Part shown: positions 1 through 7,698 of the stretch, piece by piece | How the letters are laid out: every line of letters starts with the position of its first letter | How positions within the stretch are numbered: the first letter of the stretch is position 1 | Notes under the pieces: generated by a model | Seen by the model: the letters and a program-made list of their open reading frames with translations, nothing else | Database searches by the model: none | What the model was told of the DNA's origin: nothing | Made by a program: the position numbers and the translations under genes | DNA from: Chitinophaga pinensis | GTDB taxonomy: Bacteria; Bacteroidota; Bacteroidia; UBA4408 | Direction: 5' to 3' | Assembly (NCBI GenBank): GCA_945872355.1 | Contig: CAMBZU010000012.1 | Coordinates: 1-56,176, forward strand | Length of the DNA stretch: 56,176 nucleotides

Positions 1-240
1 TGCTTCGCTCTGCTCAGCAAGACAAAAGCTTAGGCTTTTGTCAAAATAAAATGATTTTTTTTTTGATTTAATTAAGATTGTCACACTGAACAATTGAAGT
101 GTGCTTCGCTCTGCTCAGCAAGACAAAAGCTTAGGCTTTTGTAAGTAAAATGATTTTTTATGATTTAATTAAAATTGTCACACAGAACAATTGAATTGTG
201 CTTCGCTTTGCTCAGCAGGACAAAAGCTTAGGCTTTTGTC
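1..240. repeat. Tandem palindromic intergenic repeat, three copies
   Basis: Three copies of a roughly 97-101-bp unit begin near 1, 102 and 199; the first may be cut by the window edge. Each starts with TGCTTCGCT(C/T)TGCTCAGCA and holds a perfect hairpin, GACAAAAGC-TTAG-GCTTTTGTC in the first copy (stem 21-29 / 34-42). The spacer is AT-rich and ends in a second short palindrome (CACAC...GTGTG). The layout resembles the extragenic palindromic repeats scattered through Bacteroidota genomes. No open reading frame fits. Function is unknown. Confidence 0.8.
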
Positions 241-244
241 AAAA

Positions 245-344
245 ACATATTTCGCAAAAGGGATGGAAACAAGCTACCTTGTAGCGTGAACAGCCCGACC
301 TTAATTACAGCCAAAGCTGGAATTAAGGATTTGCCCAAATATGT
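245..344. ncRNA. Structured element, possible RNA or palindromic module
   Basis: An outer stem ACATATTT (245-252) / AAATATGT (337-344) encloses two hairpins. One is GCTAC-CTT-GTAGC (273-285). The other is CCTTAATT (299-306) / AATTAAGG (321-328), with CAGC/GCTG inside it. GGG at 260-262 can also pair with CCC at 294-296. Read on the minus strand it resembles structured intergenic elements I associate with Bacteroidota, perhaps of the Flavo-1 type, but I cannot check this. It lies between the repeats at 1-240 and the pnp terminator. Strand and transcription are undetermined. Confidence 0.4.
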
Positions 345-363
345 GTTAAAAATTGAGGTACAA

Positions 364-399
364 AAAAAGCAGCAATTGAATGAACAAATGCTGCTTTTT
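364..399 (-). terminator. Rho-independent terminator of rpsO-pnp
   Basis: AAAAAGCAGCA (364-374) pairs perfectly with TGCTGCTTTTT (389-399) around a 14-base loop. It lies just past the pnp stop, and on the minus strand the stem is followed by a T tract. The hairpin could also work in the opposite direction. Confidence 0.85.
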
Positions 400-419
400 A
401 TATGAATAATAATTAGTAA

Positions 420-2576
420 CTAGTTATTTTCGGCAGGAGCAGAGGCTTCTTTAGCTGCGCTCTCAGGCTTTGGCATTAAGGCTTTTTTACTTAACTTAAA
501 CTTACCTGTTTTGGGATCAACACCAATTAGTTTTACAGTTACTACTTCACCTTCTTTAAAAATACCATCCATGGTTTCGATACGTTTATGGTCGATTTCT
601 GAAATGTGCAATAAACCATCTTTACCCGGCATAAATTCAACAAAAGCACCAAAGGCCATAATTGATTTTACTTTACCTGTGTAGGTTTCGCCCACATCTG
701 GAATGGCAACAATACCACGAATTCTTGCAGATGCTTTGTCGATTGAAGCTTTATCAGGAGACGAAATTTCTATTCTTCCAATACTTCCAATTTCTTCGAT
801 ACTGATTTGGGCGCCTGACTCACGTTGCATTTCCTGAATAATTTTTCCTCCAGGGCCAATAATAGCGCCAATAAATTCTTTAGGAATTTCGATGATCACA
901 ATTCTTGGTGCATGTGGTTTGTAATCTTCTCTTGGTGCTTCAATGGTTTTCGCCATTTCACCTAAAATGTGTAAACGGCCTGCTTTTGCTTGATTTAAGG
1001 CTTGTGCTAATACTTCATATGAAAGGCCATCTACTTTAATGTCCATTTGGCAAGCTACAATACCGTCTTTGGTACCTGTAACTTTAAAATCCATATCTCC
1101 TAAATGATCTTCATCGCCTAAAATATCTGACAATACTGCATATTCGCCTTTGTCATTGGCAATTAAACCCATCGCAATACCTGCAACAGGTTTAGTTATT
1201 TTAATACCAGCATCCATCAAAGCCAATGTGCCAGCGCAAACAGTTGCCATTGATGAGGAACCATTTGACTCTAAAATATCTGAAACAACTCTAATTGTAT
1301 ATGTTGAATCGGCTGGCAATACACGTTTTAAAGAACGCATGGCCAAATTACCATGACCAACTTCTCTACGACCGGTGCCACGCATAGGTTTTACTTCGCC
1401 AGTACTGTAAGGAGGGAAGTTATAATGTAATAAAAACTTGTTGTAACCATTTACTACTGCACCGTCTATCATTTGCTCATCTAACTTGCTGCCAAGTGTA
1501 ACTGTAGTTAATGATTGCGTTTCGCCACGTGTAAAGATTGCTGAACCGTGAGCCGAAGGTAAATAATCAACTTCGCTCCAAATTGGGCGTATTTGATCCA
1601 ATTTTCTACCATCTAAACGTGTTCTTTCTTTTATCACACAATCTCTAATGGCATCCTTCTCAACATCATGAAAGTATTTTTTTATTAAAAATGCATTTGC
1701 TTTTTGATCTTCTTCTGACAATGTAGCAGCAAATTCATTTCTAATGGCTTCAAACATTGAAGCTCTTTCTGATTTATTTGCGTTGCCTTGTTTGGCTACT
1801 TCGTATACTTTATCATAGCAAGCTTTTTCAATAGCTGCTCTAAGTTCTAAATTATGTTTTTCGTGGTTGTATGCCCTTTTTGCAGTTGATTTAACCATTT
1901 CGGCCAATTCAATTTGTGCTTGGCATTGAACTTTAATAGCTTCGTGAGCTACTTTCATTGCTGCTGCCAAATCATCTTCGCTGCACTCGTTCATTTCACC
2001 TTCAACCATGTTAATATCTTTCATGGTTCCTGCTACAATGATATCTAAATCAGCAGTTTCCATGGCTGAGCGCGAAGGATTAATTATAAATTTACCATCA
2101 ATACGTCCAACTCTAACCTCAGAAACTGGACCGTTAAAAGGAATATCAGAAACAGCAATGGCTGCTGATGCTGCTAATGCGGCTAATGCATCGGGCATTA
2201 CATCTTTATCGGAAGAGATTAAGGTAATTAAAACTTGGGTATCAGCATGGTAATCATCTGGAAATAATGGTCTTAAAGCCCTATCTACCAAACGAGAAAT
2301 TAATATTTCGTACTCTGAAAGTCTTGCTTCACGTTTAAAAAATCCACCAGGAAAACGACCAACAGCGGCATATTTTTCCTGATAATCAACTGACATAGGA
2401 AGAAAATCAACATTTTCTCCTGCTTCTTTTTTTGCACATACTGTGGCTAAAAGCATGGTGTCACCCATGCGAACTACTACTGATCCATCTGCTTGCTTAG
2501 CTAATTTTCCAGTTTCGATGGATATCATTCTTCCATCACCTAAGTCAAACGTTTTTACTATTGCTTGTTGCGACAT
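420..2576 (-). CDS. pnp: Polyribonucleotide nucleotidyltransferase (PNPase)
   Basis: PNPase degrades RNA from the 3' end by phosphorolysis and works in cytoplasmic mRNA turnover. At 718 aa it has the full family length. The order is the usual one: first RNase PH domain ([26 protein letters not shown] near residue 58), a helical linker, and a second RNase PH domain ([39 protein letters not shown]). A KH domain follows ([13 protein letters not shown]) and then an S1 domain ([20 protein letters not shown]...DGLLHISEI). A short Ala/Glu-rich tail ends the protein. It lies 75 bases downstream of rpsO on the same strand, the conserved rpsO-pnp order, with a hairpin between them. Confidence 0.98.
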   Translation of the reverse strand: MSQQAIVKTFDLGDGRMISIETGKLAKQADGSVVVRMGDTMLLATVCAKKEAGENVDFLPMSVDYQEKYAAVGRFPGGFFKREARLSEYEILISRLVDRALRPLFPDDYHADTQVLITLISSDKDVMPDALAALAASAAIAVSDIPFNGPVSEVRVGRIDGKFIINPSRSAMETADLDIIVAGTMKDINMVEGEMNECSEDDLAAAMKVAHEAIKVQCQAQIELAEMVKSTAKRAYNHEKHNLELRAAIEKACYDKVYEVAKQGNANKSERASMFEAIRNEFAATLSEEDQKANAFLIKKYFHDVEKDAIRDCVIKERTRLDGRKLDQIRPIWSEVDYLPSAHGSAIFTRGETQSLTTVTLGSKLDEQMIDGAVVNGYNKFLLHYNFPPYSTGEVKPMRGTGRREVGHGNLAMRSLKRVLPADSTYTIRVVSDILESNGSSSMATVCAGTLALMDAGIKITKPVAGIAMGLIANDKGEYAVLSDILGDEDHLGDMDFKVTGTKDGIVACQMDIKVDGLSYEVLAQALNQAKAGRLHILGEMAKTIEAPREDYKPHAPRIVIIEIPKEFIGAIIGPGGKIIQEMQRESGAQISIEEIGSIGRIEISSPDKASIDKASARIRGIVAIPDVGETYTGKVKSIMAFGAFVEFMPGKDGLLHISEIDHKRIETMDGIFKEGEVVTVKLIGVDPKTGKFKLSKKALMPKPESAAKEASAPAENN

Positions 2577-2602
2577 CTTTTAATAATTTATTATATATAA
2601 AA

Positions 2603-2628
2603 AAAGGCAATCGTAAGGGATTGCCTTT
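2603..2628 (-). terminator. Hairpin between rpsO and pnp
   Basis: AAAGGCAATC (2603-2612) pairs perfectly with GATTGCCTTT (2619-2628). On the minus strand a run of T follows. It should end part of the rpsO transcripts, leaving some read-through into pnp. The E. coli rpsO-pnp junction also has a terminator. Confidence 0.8.
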
Positions 2629-2651
2629 AAGGTTTATTTTGTTTAACCAGT

Positions 2652-2921
2652 TTACTTTCTGATTTCTAAGTCTTTCAAAACAGCTCTGTAGCGATAAATC
2701 TCTACATGTTTCAAATGGTCTAGCAATCTTCTTCTTTTACCAACCAAGTTTAATAGTGCTCTTTGCGTGTTGAAGTCTTTTTTATTTTTCTTCAAGTGCT
2801 GAGTCATGTGGTTGATTCTGAACGTAAACAATGCTATTTGAGACTCTGCAGAACCTGTGTCTACTGCGCCTTTTCCGTGTTTCGTAAAAATGTCTTTCTT
2901 TACTTCTGATGTTAAATACAT
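2652..2921 (-). CDS. rpsO: 30S ribosomal protein S15
   Basis: S15 is a primary 16S rRNA-binding protein of the small subunit. The 89-aa product starting MYLTSEVKKDIF has the family's exact usual length and carries the signature region FRINHMTQHLKKNKKDFNTQRALLNLVGKRRRLLDHLK. A longer frame could begin upstream at 2978, but the extra 19 residues are not family-like and the start would lie upstream of the promoter -7 element at 2956-2963, so the ATG at 2921 is chosen. It is transcribed towards pnp. Confidence 0.98.
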   Translation of the reverse strand: MYLTSEVKKDIFTKHGKGAVDTGSAESQIALFTFRINHMTQHLKKNKKDFNTQRALLNLVGKRRRLLDHLKHVEIYRYRAVLKDLEIRK

Positions 2922-2955
2922 GCTATATAATATTTTTTTTCCAAAAATTGAGGTG

Positions 2956-2986
2956 CAAATATAGAATTCTATTTTCAATATTCAAA
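2956..2986 (-). promoter_or_regulatory. Promoter of rpsO-pnp
   Basis: On the minus strand the -7 element is TATATTTG (plus-strand 2956-2963) and the -33 element is TTTG (2983-2986), separated by exactly 19 bases. This matches the Bacteroidota primary-sigma consensus TTTG-N19-TAnnTTTG. The predicted leader before the S15 start codon is about 30 bases. Confidence 0.85.
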
Positions 2987-2989
2987 TAA

Positions 2990-3048
2990 AAAACATCCTA
3001 GATGCTATATTTTAAATGAATTCAATATTTTAACATCTAGAATGTTTT
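2990..3048 (-). terminator. Long inverted repeat, candidate terminator upstream of rpsO
   Basis: AAACATCCTAGATG (2991-3004) pairs with CATCTAGAATGTTT (3034-3047) with one mismatch, around a 29-base loop. On the minus strand the 3' arm runs into TTTTTT, so the structure can end transcription of the AraC-type gene before the rpsO promoter. It abuts the rpsO -33 element and could instead be a protein-binding site. The rest of 3049-3554 is AT-rich and holds only the 43-bp repeat at 3353-3395; I see no gene there. Confidence 0.5.
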
Positions 3049-3352
3049 ATGGCAAATGTTTGATTGTCAATTATATAATTGAATATATTAACTTTTAAAA
3101 ATGTAAATATAGGCCATATTCATTTTTTTAACATCAAAAAATTGAAAACTTTTAGTAAAATAATTAATTACCATTAACAAATGACATTCTGGTTTAAAAA
3201 TAAGCTTGTTATGAATTGGTTAAATAAAACTTTGCTTGCCTAACAAAACACTGATCTAATAAATAAACGTAAACTATAATTGAATTATAAAAATAGATTT
3301 GTGATGCAGTTGGAACGCAAAGATTTTATCAGGTACTAGGTTGTACAAGTTG

Positions 3353-3395
3353 TACAAAATAAGTAGTCCAATTTTATTGAACTATATTTTGTTAT
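3353..3395 (+). repeat. 43-bp dispersed repeat, copy 1
   Basis: This stretch matches 5068-5110 in 40 of 43 positions and in the same orientation. It is itself an imperfect palindrome (ACAAAATA...TATTTTGT ends). Immediately upstream is TTGTACAAGTTGTACAA, two adjacent copies of the palindrome TTGTACAA. The two copies bracket the AraC-type gene and the DUF983 gene. Confidence 0.8.
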
Positions 3396-3554
3396 TTTAA
3401 AAGAATAAAATACCTCATTCAACCATTTTTAAAATGCTAAATTTATTCAATATTGTAAATTAAATAAAATTGTATAATCTATTGATAAACATATTTATAA
3501 GATACTTTATTAGTTTTTATTTCTAGGTTATATTTTCCTACAATAATTAAATTA

Positions 3555-4454
3555 CTAAACCTGTTTTTTGATTCCATAGTTAGAAAAAGTGCATTTCCTT
3601 ATAAATACCAGCGGAGTAATTCCTGTATTTTTTTTGAAAAAACGAACAAAATAGGAGGAATCGAAATAACCTAATGCTTCACCAATTTGCGATACATTTA
3701 AATTGGAATAAATCAACATTCTTTTTGCTTCGAGTATATTTCTTTCAGCAATTAGCTGTGTACTTGTTTTGCCTATACAGCTTTTTGTTATCCTATTCAA
3801 GTGCTTTTCACTTATGTTTAATTTAGTGGCATATTGTTTTACTAACTTAAGTTCTTTGAAGTTTGATTCAATTAGATCTTCAAATAATTTTAACTTAGCT
3901 AAATAGGTTTTATTTGAAATATTTTCAAATTTACCATTTTCACGGGCTATTTCTGTATAAACCAAACTTATCAAGCATTGTATTTTTGCTGATTTTAATA
4001 TTTCACTTTTTCTATATTCTTCAACTAATTCATGCATAAAAAGTTCAATCTTGCTTAATCTAATATCTGTAAGTTTATATATTGGAGAAGATTGAAAAGA
4101 ATTGAAAAAATGAAAATCTTTGATGCTTAATGCATGAAAGCCGCTTTCAAAAAATATTCTTGAGTGAAAAAAAACGTAGCCATCAACATCTGCTGATAAT
4201 TCCCAGAAATGCATCTGACCTGGCTTTAAAACAAAAATTGCACCTCTTTCAACGGTATAAGTTTTAAAATCCACTTCATGTTTTCCGCTACCATTTGTAA
4301 ATAGTATTGTCAAAAAAAAGTCATGTTTATGAGGTAAATTAGTGAAATGATGATTTTTTACATGGGGATATAGCATATTAGCATAAAAGTCAGCATCGTT
4401 ATTTAAAACCATGAACTCGCTAATGCTATAAATTGGTAATTCAATATTTTTCAT
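3555..4454 (-). CDS. AraC-family transcriptional regulator
   Basis: The 299-aa protein has an N-terminal cupin-like sensor half (HFTNLPHKHDFFLTILFTNGSGKHEVDF, then GAIFVLKPGQMHFWEL). Its C-terminal AraC-type double helix-turn-helix has ATKLNISEKHLNRITK in the first motif and VSQIGEALGYFDSSYFVRFFKKNTGITPLVFIR in the second. A TTG lies two codons upstream, but the ATG at 4454 is preferred because a TAnnTTTG promoter element ends three bases before it. It is divergent from the DUF983 gene, with only 86 bases between the start codons. The inducer and targets are unknown; the divergent gene is an obvious candidate target. Confidence 0.9.
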   Translation of the reverse strand: MKNIELPIYSISEFMVLNNDADFYANMLYPHVKNHHFTNLPHKHDFFLTILFTNGSGKHEVDFKTYTVERGAIFVLKPGQMHFWELSADVDGYVFFHSRIFFESGFHALSIKDFHFFNSFQSSPIYKLTDIRLSKIELFMHELVEEYRKSEILKSAKIQCLISLVYTEIARENGKFENISNKTYLAKLKLFEDLIESNFKELKLVKQYATKLNISEKHLNRITKSCIGKTSTQLIAERNILEAKRMLIYSNLNVSQIGEALGYFDSSYFVRFFKKNTGITPLVFIRKCTFSNYGIKKQV

Positions 4455-4457
4455 GTA

Positions 4458-4465
4458 CAAAAATA
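4458..4465 (-). promoter_or_regulatory. -7 element for the AraC-type gene
   Basis: The minus strand reads TATTTTTG, matching TAnnTTTG, and only TAC separates it from the ATG. In Bacteroidota transcription starts a few bases past this element, so the mRNA would have almost no leader. I see no clear -33 TTTG at 19-20 bases. Confidence 0.55.
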
Positions 4466-4528
4466 CAAAATGTCTTAATAGTTATATTTATTGTTCTTAT
4501 TTGTTATGGATAATATTTTGCAGCTAAA

Positions 4529-4536
4529 TAAATTTG
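4529..4536 (+). promoter_or_regulatory. -7 element for the DUF983 gene
   Basis: TAAATTTG matches TAnnTTTG and lies four bases before the ATG at 4541, implying a leaderless or nearly leaderless transcript. The nearest TTTG upstream (4500-4503) is 25 bases away, longer than the usual 19-20. Confidence 0.55.
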
Positions 4537-4540
4537 CAGG

Positions 4541-4906
4541 ATGAAAAATACACAAAATAAATCAAAATTACTTCTTGATATTATCAATGAAAAATGTCCT
4601 AAATGTGCACAAGGATTTGTTTTTACCAGAACCTCAAGTTTAATTAAACTTCCGGTAATGCATTATAAATGCGAAAATTGCGCTTATATTTTTGAAAGAG
4701 AACCAGGTTATTTTTTAGGGGCCATGTATATTAGTTATGGATTATCTGTTTTACAGGGTATAGTGGCTTTTTTACTTATTAATGCTGCAATTCCAACACT
4801 TCCTATATACTTAAAGTCTCTTATAACTATAGGAGTAATCCTCCTTTGCGGTCGTAAAAACTATAAAATGTCACGCGTTATTTATATACACATTTTTCCT
4901 TGGTAA
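4541..4906 (+). CDS. DUF983 family membrane protein
   Basis: The 121-aa protein begins with a zinc-ribbon-like segment holding two Cys pairs: KCPKCAQG near residue 18 and KCENCAYIF near residue 48. Then comes the family hallmark EPGYFLGAMYISYGLSV and two predicted membrane helices (about 60-82 and 88-102). The end, YKMSRVIYIHIF, also fits DUF983. The function of the family is unknown. It is divergent from the AraC-type regulator. After the stop the same frame stays open with coding-like codons for 28 more (see findings), so a shortened C-terminus is possible. Confidence 0.85.
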   Translation: MKNTQNKSKLLLDIINEKCPKCAQGFVFTRTSSLIKLPVMHYKCENCAYIFEREPGYFLGAMYISYGLSVLQGIVAFLLINAAIPTLPIYLKSLITIGVILLCGRKNYKMSRVIYIHIFPW

Positions 4907-5067
4907 GACTTTATTTCAATTAAAAATCATGCGTTCTATGCATCAAGCGGTGAAAAAGCCAAAAATATTGCGCTAAAGAAATATCGTTTATAGCACCGCT
5001 ATCGATGTTGAGCATTTGTTAAAATTTATAGATTGTAATAAATTTAATTGATAAATTATACTGATTA

Positions 5068-5110
5068 TACAAAATAAATAGTCCAAATTTACTGAACTAT
5101 ATTTTGTTAT
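5068..5110 (+). repeat. 43-bp dispersed repeat, copy 2
   Basis: This is the partner of 3353-3395, with three mismatches, in direct orientation about 1.7 kb away. Like copy 1 it is an imperfect palindrome. It lies between the DUF983 gene and msrBA, just upstream of the hairpin at 5122-5170. Confidence 0.8.
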
Positions 5111-5121
5111 ATCGGCATTAG

Positions 5122-5170
5122 CCATTGTATATCTATTGAATAGCTTTGGGCTATTTAATAAATACAATGG
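5122..5170. other. Long two-part hairpin upstream of msrBA
   Basis: CCATTGTAT (5122-5130) pairs with ATACAATGG (5162-5170), and inside it TTGAATAGC pairs with GCTATTTAA around TTTGG, apart from one G-T pair. No T tract follows, so this is not a standard terminator. Apart from this hairpin and the 43-bp repeat, 4907-5292 holds no gene I can support. Confidence 0.6.
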
Positions 5171-5268
5171 GTATAAAATTTAAACAAAGTTGTTTCTGTC
5201 TTTGTTAATATATTTGGCAATTTTATGGAAAAAAGAAATTAATTGACTATTTATTGCTGTATAGATTA

Positions 5269-5276
5269 TAATTTTG
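5269..5276 (+). promoter_or_regulatory. -7 element for msrBA
   Basis: TAATTTTG matches TAnnTTTG and sits 16 bases upstream of the ATG. A TTG at 5243-5245 is slightly too distant (23 bases) to be a confident -33 element. Confidence 0.5.
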
Positions 5277-5292
5277 AAAAAATTGAAAGCTG

Positions 5293-6210
5293 ATGAATAA
5301 CGAAGAGTGGAAATCGAAATTAACCCCGGAACAATATTATATTTTAAGAGAAAAAGGTACAGAAAGGCCTTTTACAGGGGCTTTATTAATGAATAAAGAT
5401 AAAGGTATTTATAATTGCGCTGGTTGCGGAAGTGAATTGTTCACAGATGAAATGAAATTTGATTCGCATTGTGGTTGGCCAAGTTTTGATAAAGAAATAG
5501 CTGGTGGCAAAATCAACAGGATAATAGACAAGACCCACGGCATGATAAGAACAGAGATTACATGTGCCAACTGTGGCGGACATTTGGGCCATATTTTTGA
5601 TGATGGACCAACTGAAACAAGTGAACGTTATTGTGTTAATTCAATTTCCCTCGCATTTGTTCCTGTCCAAAGTGAAAACATCTCCGAAGAAATTATACTT
5701 GGCGGAGGATGCTTTTGGTGCGTTGAGGCTGTTTATCTTAATTTAAAAGGTGTGCTCAAAGTTGAATCGGGATATAGTGGTGGACATGTTAAAAACCCAG
5801 CATACAGAGAAGTTTGCAACGGAACTACTGGTCACGCTGAGGTTATAAAACTTACCTATAACCCAGCAATATTAACTTTACAAAATATTTTAAAGGTTTT
5901 CTTTACTGTGCATGATCCAACCACTTTGAATAGACAGGGCAATGATGTTGGCACCCAATATCGTTCTGTGATTTATTTTAAATCAGAAGCACAACAGCAA
6001 ACATCGATGGATATTATCAATCAATTGAACAAAGAAAAAGTGTTTGCCAATTCAATTGTTACTGAAGTTAAAGCTTTTGAAACGTTTTATAAGGCAGAAG
6101 AGGATCATCAGAATTACTATAATCTTCACAAAAGCGAAGCCTATTGCCAAATAATAATTTCGCCAAAGTTGGAAAAATTAAAAAAAGTTTTTAAAGAATC
6201 ATTGCTTTAG
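5293..6210 (+). CDS. msrBA: Bifunctional methionine sulfoxide reductase MsrB-MsrA
   Basis: This fusion repairs oxidised methionine, reducing the R-sulfoxide with its first domain and the S-sulfoxide with its second. The MsrB half (about 1-125) has the zinc cysteines C42/C45 (CAGC) and C91/C94 (CANC) and the catalytic Cys in RYCVNS (C114). The MsrA half (about 133-295) has the active-site GCFWC (Cys 140) and the conserved SGYSGG and GTQYRS motifs. The B-then-A order is the reverse of the A-then-B fusions of many proteobacteria. No signal peptide is visible, so it should be cytoplasmic. A shared terminator separates it from the convergent gene downstream. Confidence 0.96.
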   Translation: MNNEEWKSKLTPEQYYILREKGTERPFTGALLMNKDKGIYNCAGCGSELFTDEMKFDSHCGWPSFDKEIAGGKINRIIDKTHGMIRTEITCANCGGHLGHIFDDGPTETSERYCVNSISLAFVPVQSENISEEIILGGGCFWCVEAVYLNLKGVLKVESGYSGGHVKNPAYREVCNGTTGHAEVIKLTYNPAILTLQNILKVFFTVHDPTTLNRQGNDVGTQYRSVIYFKSEAQQQTSMDIINQLNKEKVFANSIVTEVKAFETFYKAEEDHQNYYNLHKSEAYCQIIISPKLEKLKKVFKESLL

Positions 6211-6400
6211 AACCTGTTTTTAATTGGTTATTGGGCAATAGCATAATATCTTTGCTTTTATTAATCTTGCTCCAACAATAATCTTTAATGGGCTTAAAGT
6301 GTAATCAATAACAACATTGTATAAACTTTATTTCCTTTAATTAGATCACAAGCTTATCTGCTATTTCTTCCTAACTATTAATTCAGGATGAGTGCTAATA

Positions 6401-6428
6401 AAAAAGCGAGAAGAAATTCTCGCTTTTT
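6401..6428. terminator. Bidirectional terminator
   Basis: AAAAAGCGAGAA (6401-6412) pairs perfectly with TTCTCGCTTTTT (6417-6428) around GAAA. With A and T runs on the two sides it can end both msrBA (plus) and the convergent minus-strand gene. Confidence 0.9.
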
Positions 6429-6432
6429 TTGT

Positions 6433-6882
6433 TTAGTCTTCAATAGTTTCAATTGGCTCTTTGCTAGAAGCGCCTTTCTTTTTTGTCGCAGCTTCTTTTT
6501 TACTCGTTTTCCAAGCTTCAAATTGCTTAGGAGAAAGCACTTTCTTTAGGCCATCGTTAAATTTTTTTCTGCTTGTTTTAACTTCTGCTTTTATTTTTTC
6601 TTTATCAGCATTGGCTTGTTTTTTTAATGTTTCCATAGCTTTAAAATGGTCGAGTGCCAAACTTTTTACTTTGCTTTTTTGTGCTTCTTCTAAACCAATG
6701 GCTTCGGTCATTTTAACAACGAATTTATCTGCTTTTTGCTCAGGTGTGATGTTGTGATTCTCTTTTTTTCCTTTGCTCTTTTCTGGAGAATGAGCAGGTG
6801 TTGCTGTCGCAGGTATAGCAACTTGAGCTTTTGCTAAGCCAAAAGTAAGTATAAGGCTTGCCAATAAAAATGTCTTTTTCAT
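6433..6882 (-). CDS. Spy/CpxP-like periplasmic helical protein
   Basis: The 149-aa protein has a clear signal peptide (MKKTFLLASLILTFGLAKAQ). The mature part is rich in Lys, Glu and Ala and looks fully helical. ITPEQKADKFVVKMTEAIGL and LSPKQFEAW resemble the repeated LTxxQ-type motifs of Spy/CpxP periplasmic chaperones and related Bacteroidota proteins. The C-terminal 25 residues are a low-complexity Lys-rich tail. The family is likely but the exact role is not shown; binding of unfolded proteins is an inference. Confidence 0.6.
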   Translation of the reverse strand: MKKTFLLASLILTFGLAKAQVAIPATATPAHSPEKSKGKKENHNITPEQKADKFVVKMTEAIGLEEAQKSKVKSLALDHFKAMETLKKQANADKEKIKAEVKTSRKKFNDGLKKVLSPKQFEAWKTSKKEAATKKKGASSKEPIETIED

Positions 6883-6972
6883 ATTGCTTGTTTTTTATGG
6901 TTAGTCTTTAGGATGTTATTATTTTGTTTTGGTTTAATAGGCACTTGTTAAAAAAAGCGAATACCATTATCA

Positions 6973-7341
6973 TTAAACTTTCAACTTTACTATTTCAATT
7001 TCAATATCTTTTAAAAGTTGATTAATTCCTTCAACGGTATTTTGCACATAATTAGGTATTTTGTCAATATTTGTTCCTTCTCTACCATTTTCTTCAATAA
7101 AAAGAAATAAATCTCTCAATTGAGTTAAACCTAAATTACCTACGCTCGATTTTAATTTATGCGCAGTTTTTCCCAACAATTGCCAGTCTTTGTTGTGTAA
7201 ATGTAGTTCTAAATTATGCATATCCTTTGGTACTTCACTTTTAAAAATAGCCAATACTTCAAGTACAATTTCTTTACTATTATCCATCAACTGCATCAAA
7301 TAACTTAGGTCTGGTTTTTGGAATTGGTTTATATTTTCCAC
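6973..7341 (-). CDS. Stand-alone Hpt phosphotransfer protein
   Basis: The 122-aa protein is a single histidine phosphotransfer domain, a four-helix bundle that passes phosphate between receiver domains. The phospho-accepting His is H61 in GKTAHKLKSSVGNLGL, the canonical Hpt motif. No receiver or kinase domain is attached and none is adjacent, so its partners lie elsewhere. The start codon is GTG at 7341. The region 7342-7698 downstream on the plus strand is AT-rich and holds no gene; a TAGTTTTG at 7496-7503 could be a promoter element. Confidence 0.88.
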   Translation of the reverse strand: MENINQFQKPDLSYLMQLMDNSKEIVLEVLAIFKSEVPKDMHNLELHLHNKDWQLLGKTAHKLKSSVGNLGLTQLRDLFLFIEENGREGTNIDKIPNYVQNTVEGINQLLKDIEIEIVKLKV

Positions 7342-7698
7342 TATATTATTTCTTTATTGGTTTGCATGAATGAATTAAAATAATCAATGTTCATCATAAA
7401 TTTTTTTGCAATATATAAATTCATCTATGAACTAAAGCACTAATTATGATTAAAAGTTTAAAAATAAATAATTATCATTTTTAATTCACTAGTTTTAGTT
7501 TTGTGCACATATTTAGATAAAGAAGTATTTTAATTATACCTGAATTTCATAAAATACAGCAATGAGCGCTTTCTTGCTAATGCTTACTTCATTTAGGTAA
7601 AAAATGACAGCCTTTTTTATTAAGTTTATACCGCAATTAAATGAGCATAAAAAGCAAGATTGTGCCTTTCTTACTATTTAAATTAAATCAATAACTAA

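Noticed and set aside
2922-2978. Longer S15 N-terminus
   Set aside because: The extra residues are not S15-like, and the promoter -7 element lies within this stretch, so the upstream start would not be transcribed.
4541-5292. Composite transposon bounded by the 43-bp repeats
   Set aside because: No transposase or recombinase is present between the repeats, and no target-site duplication is visible.
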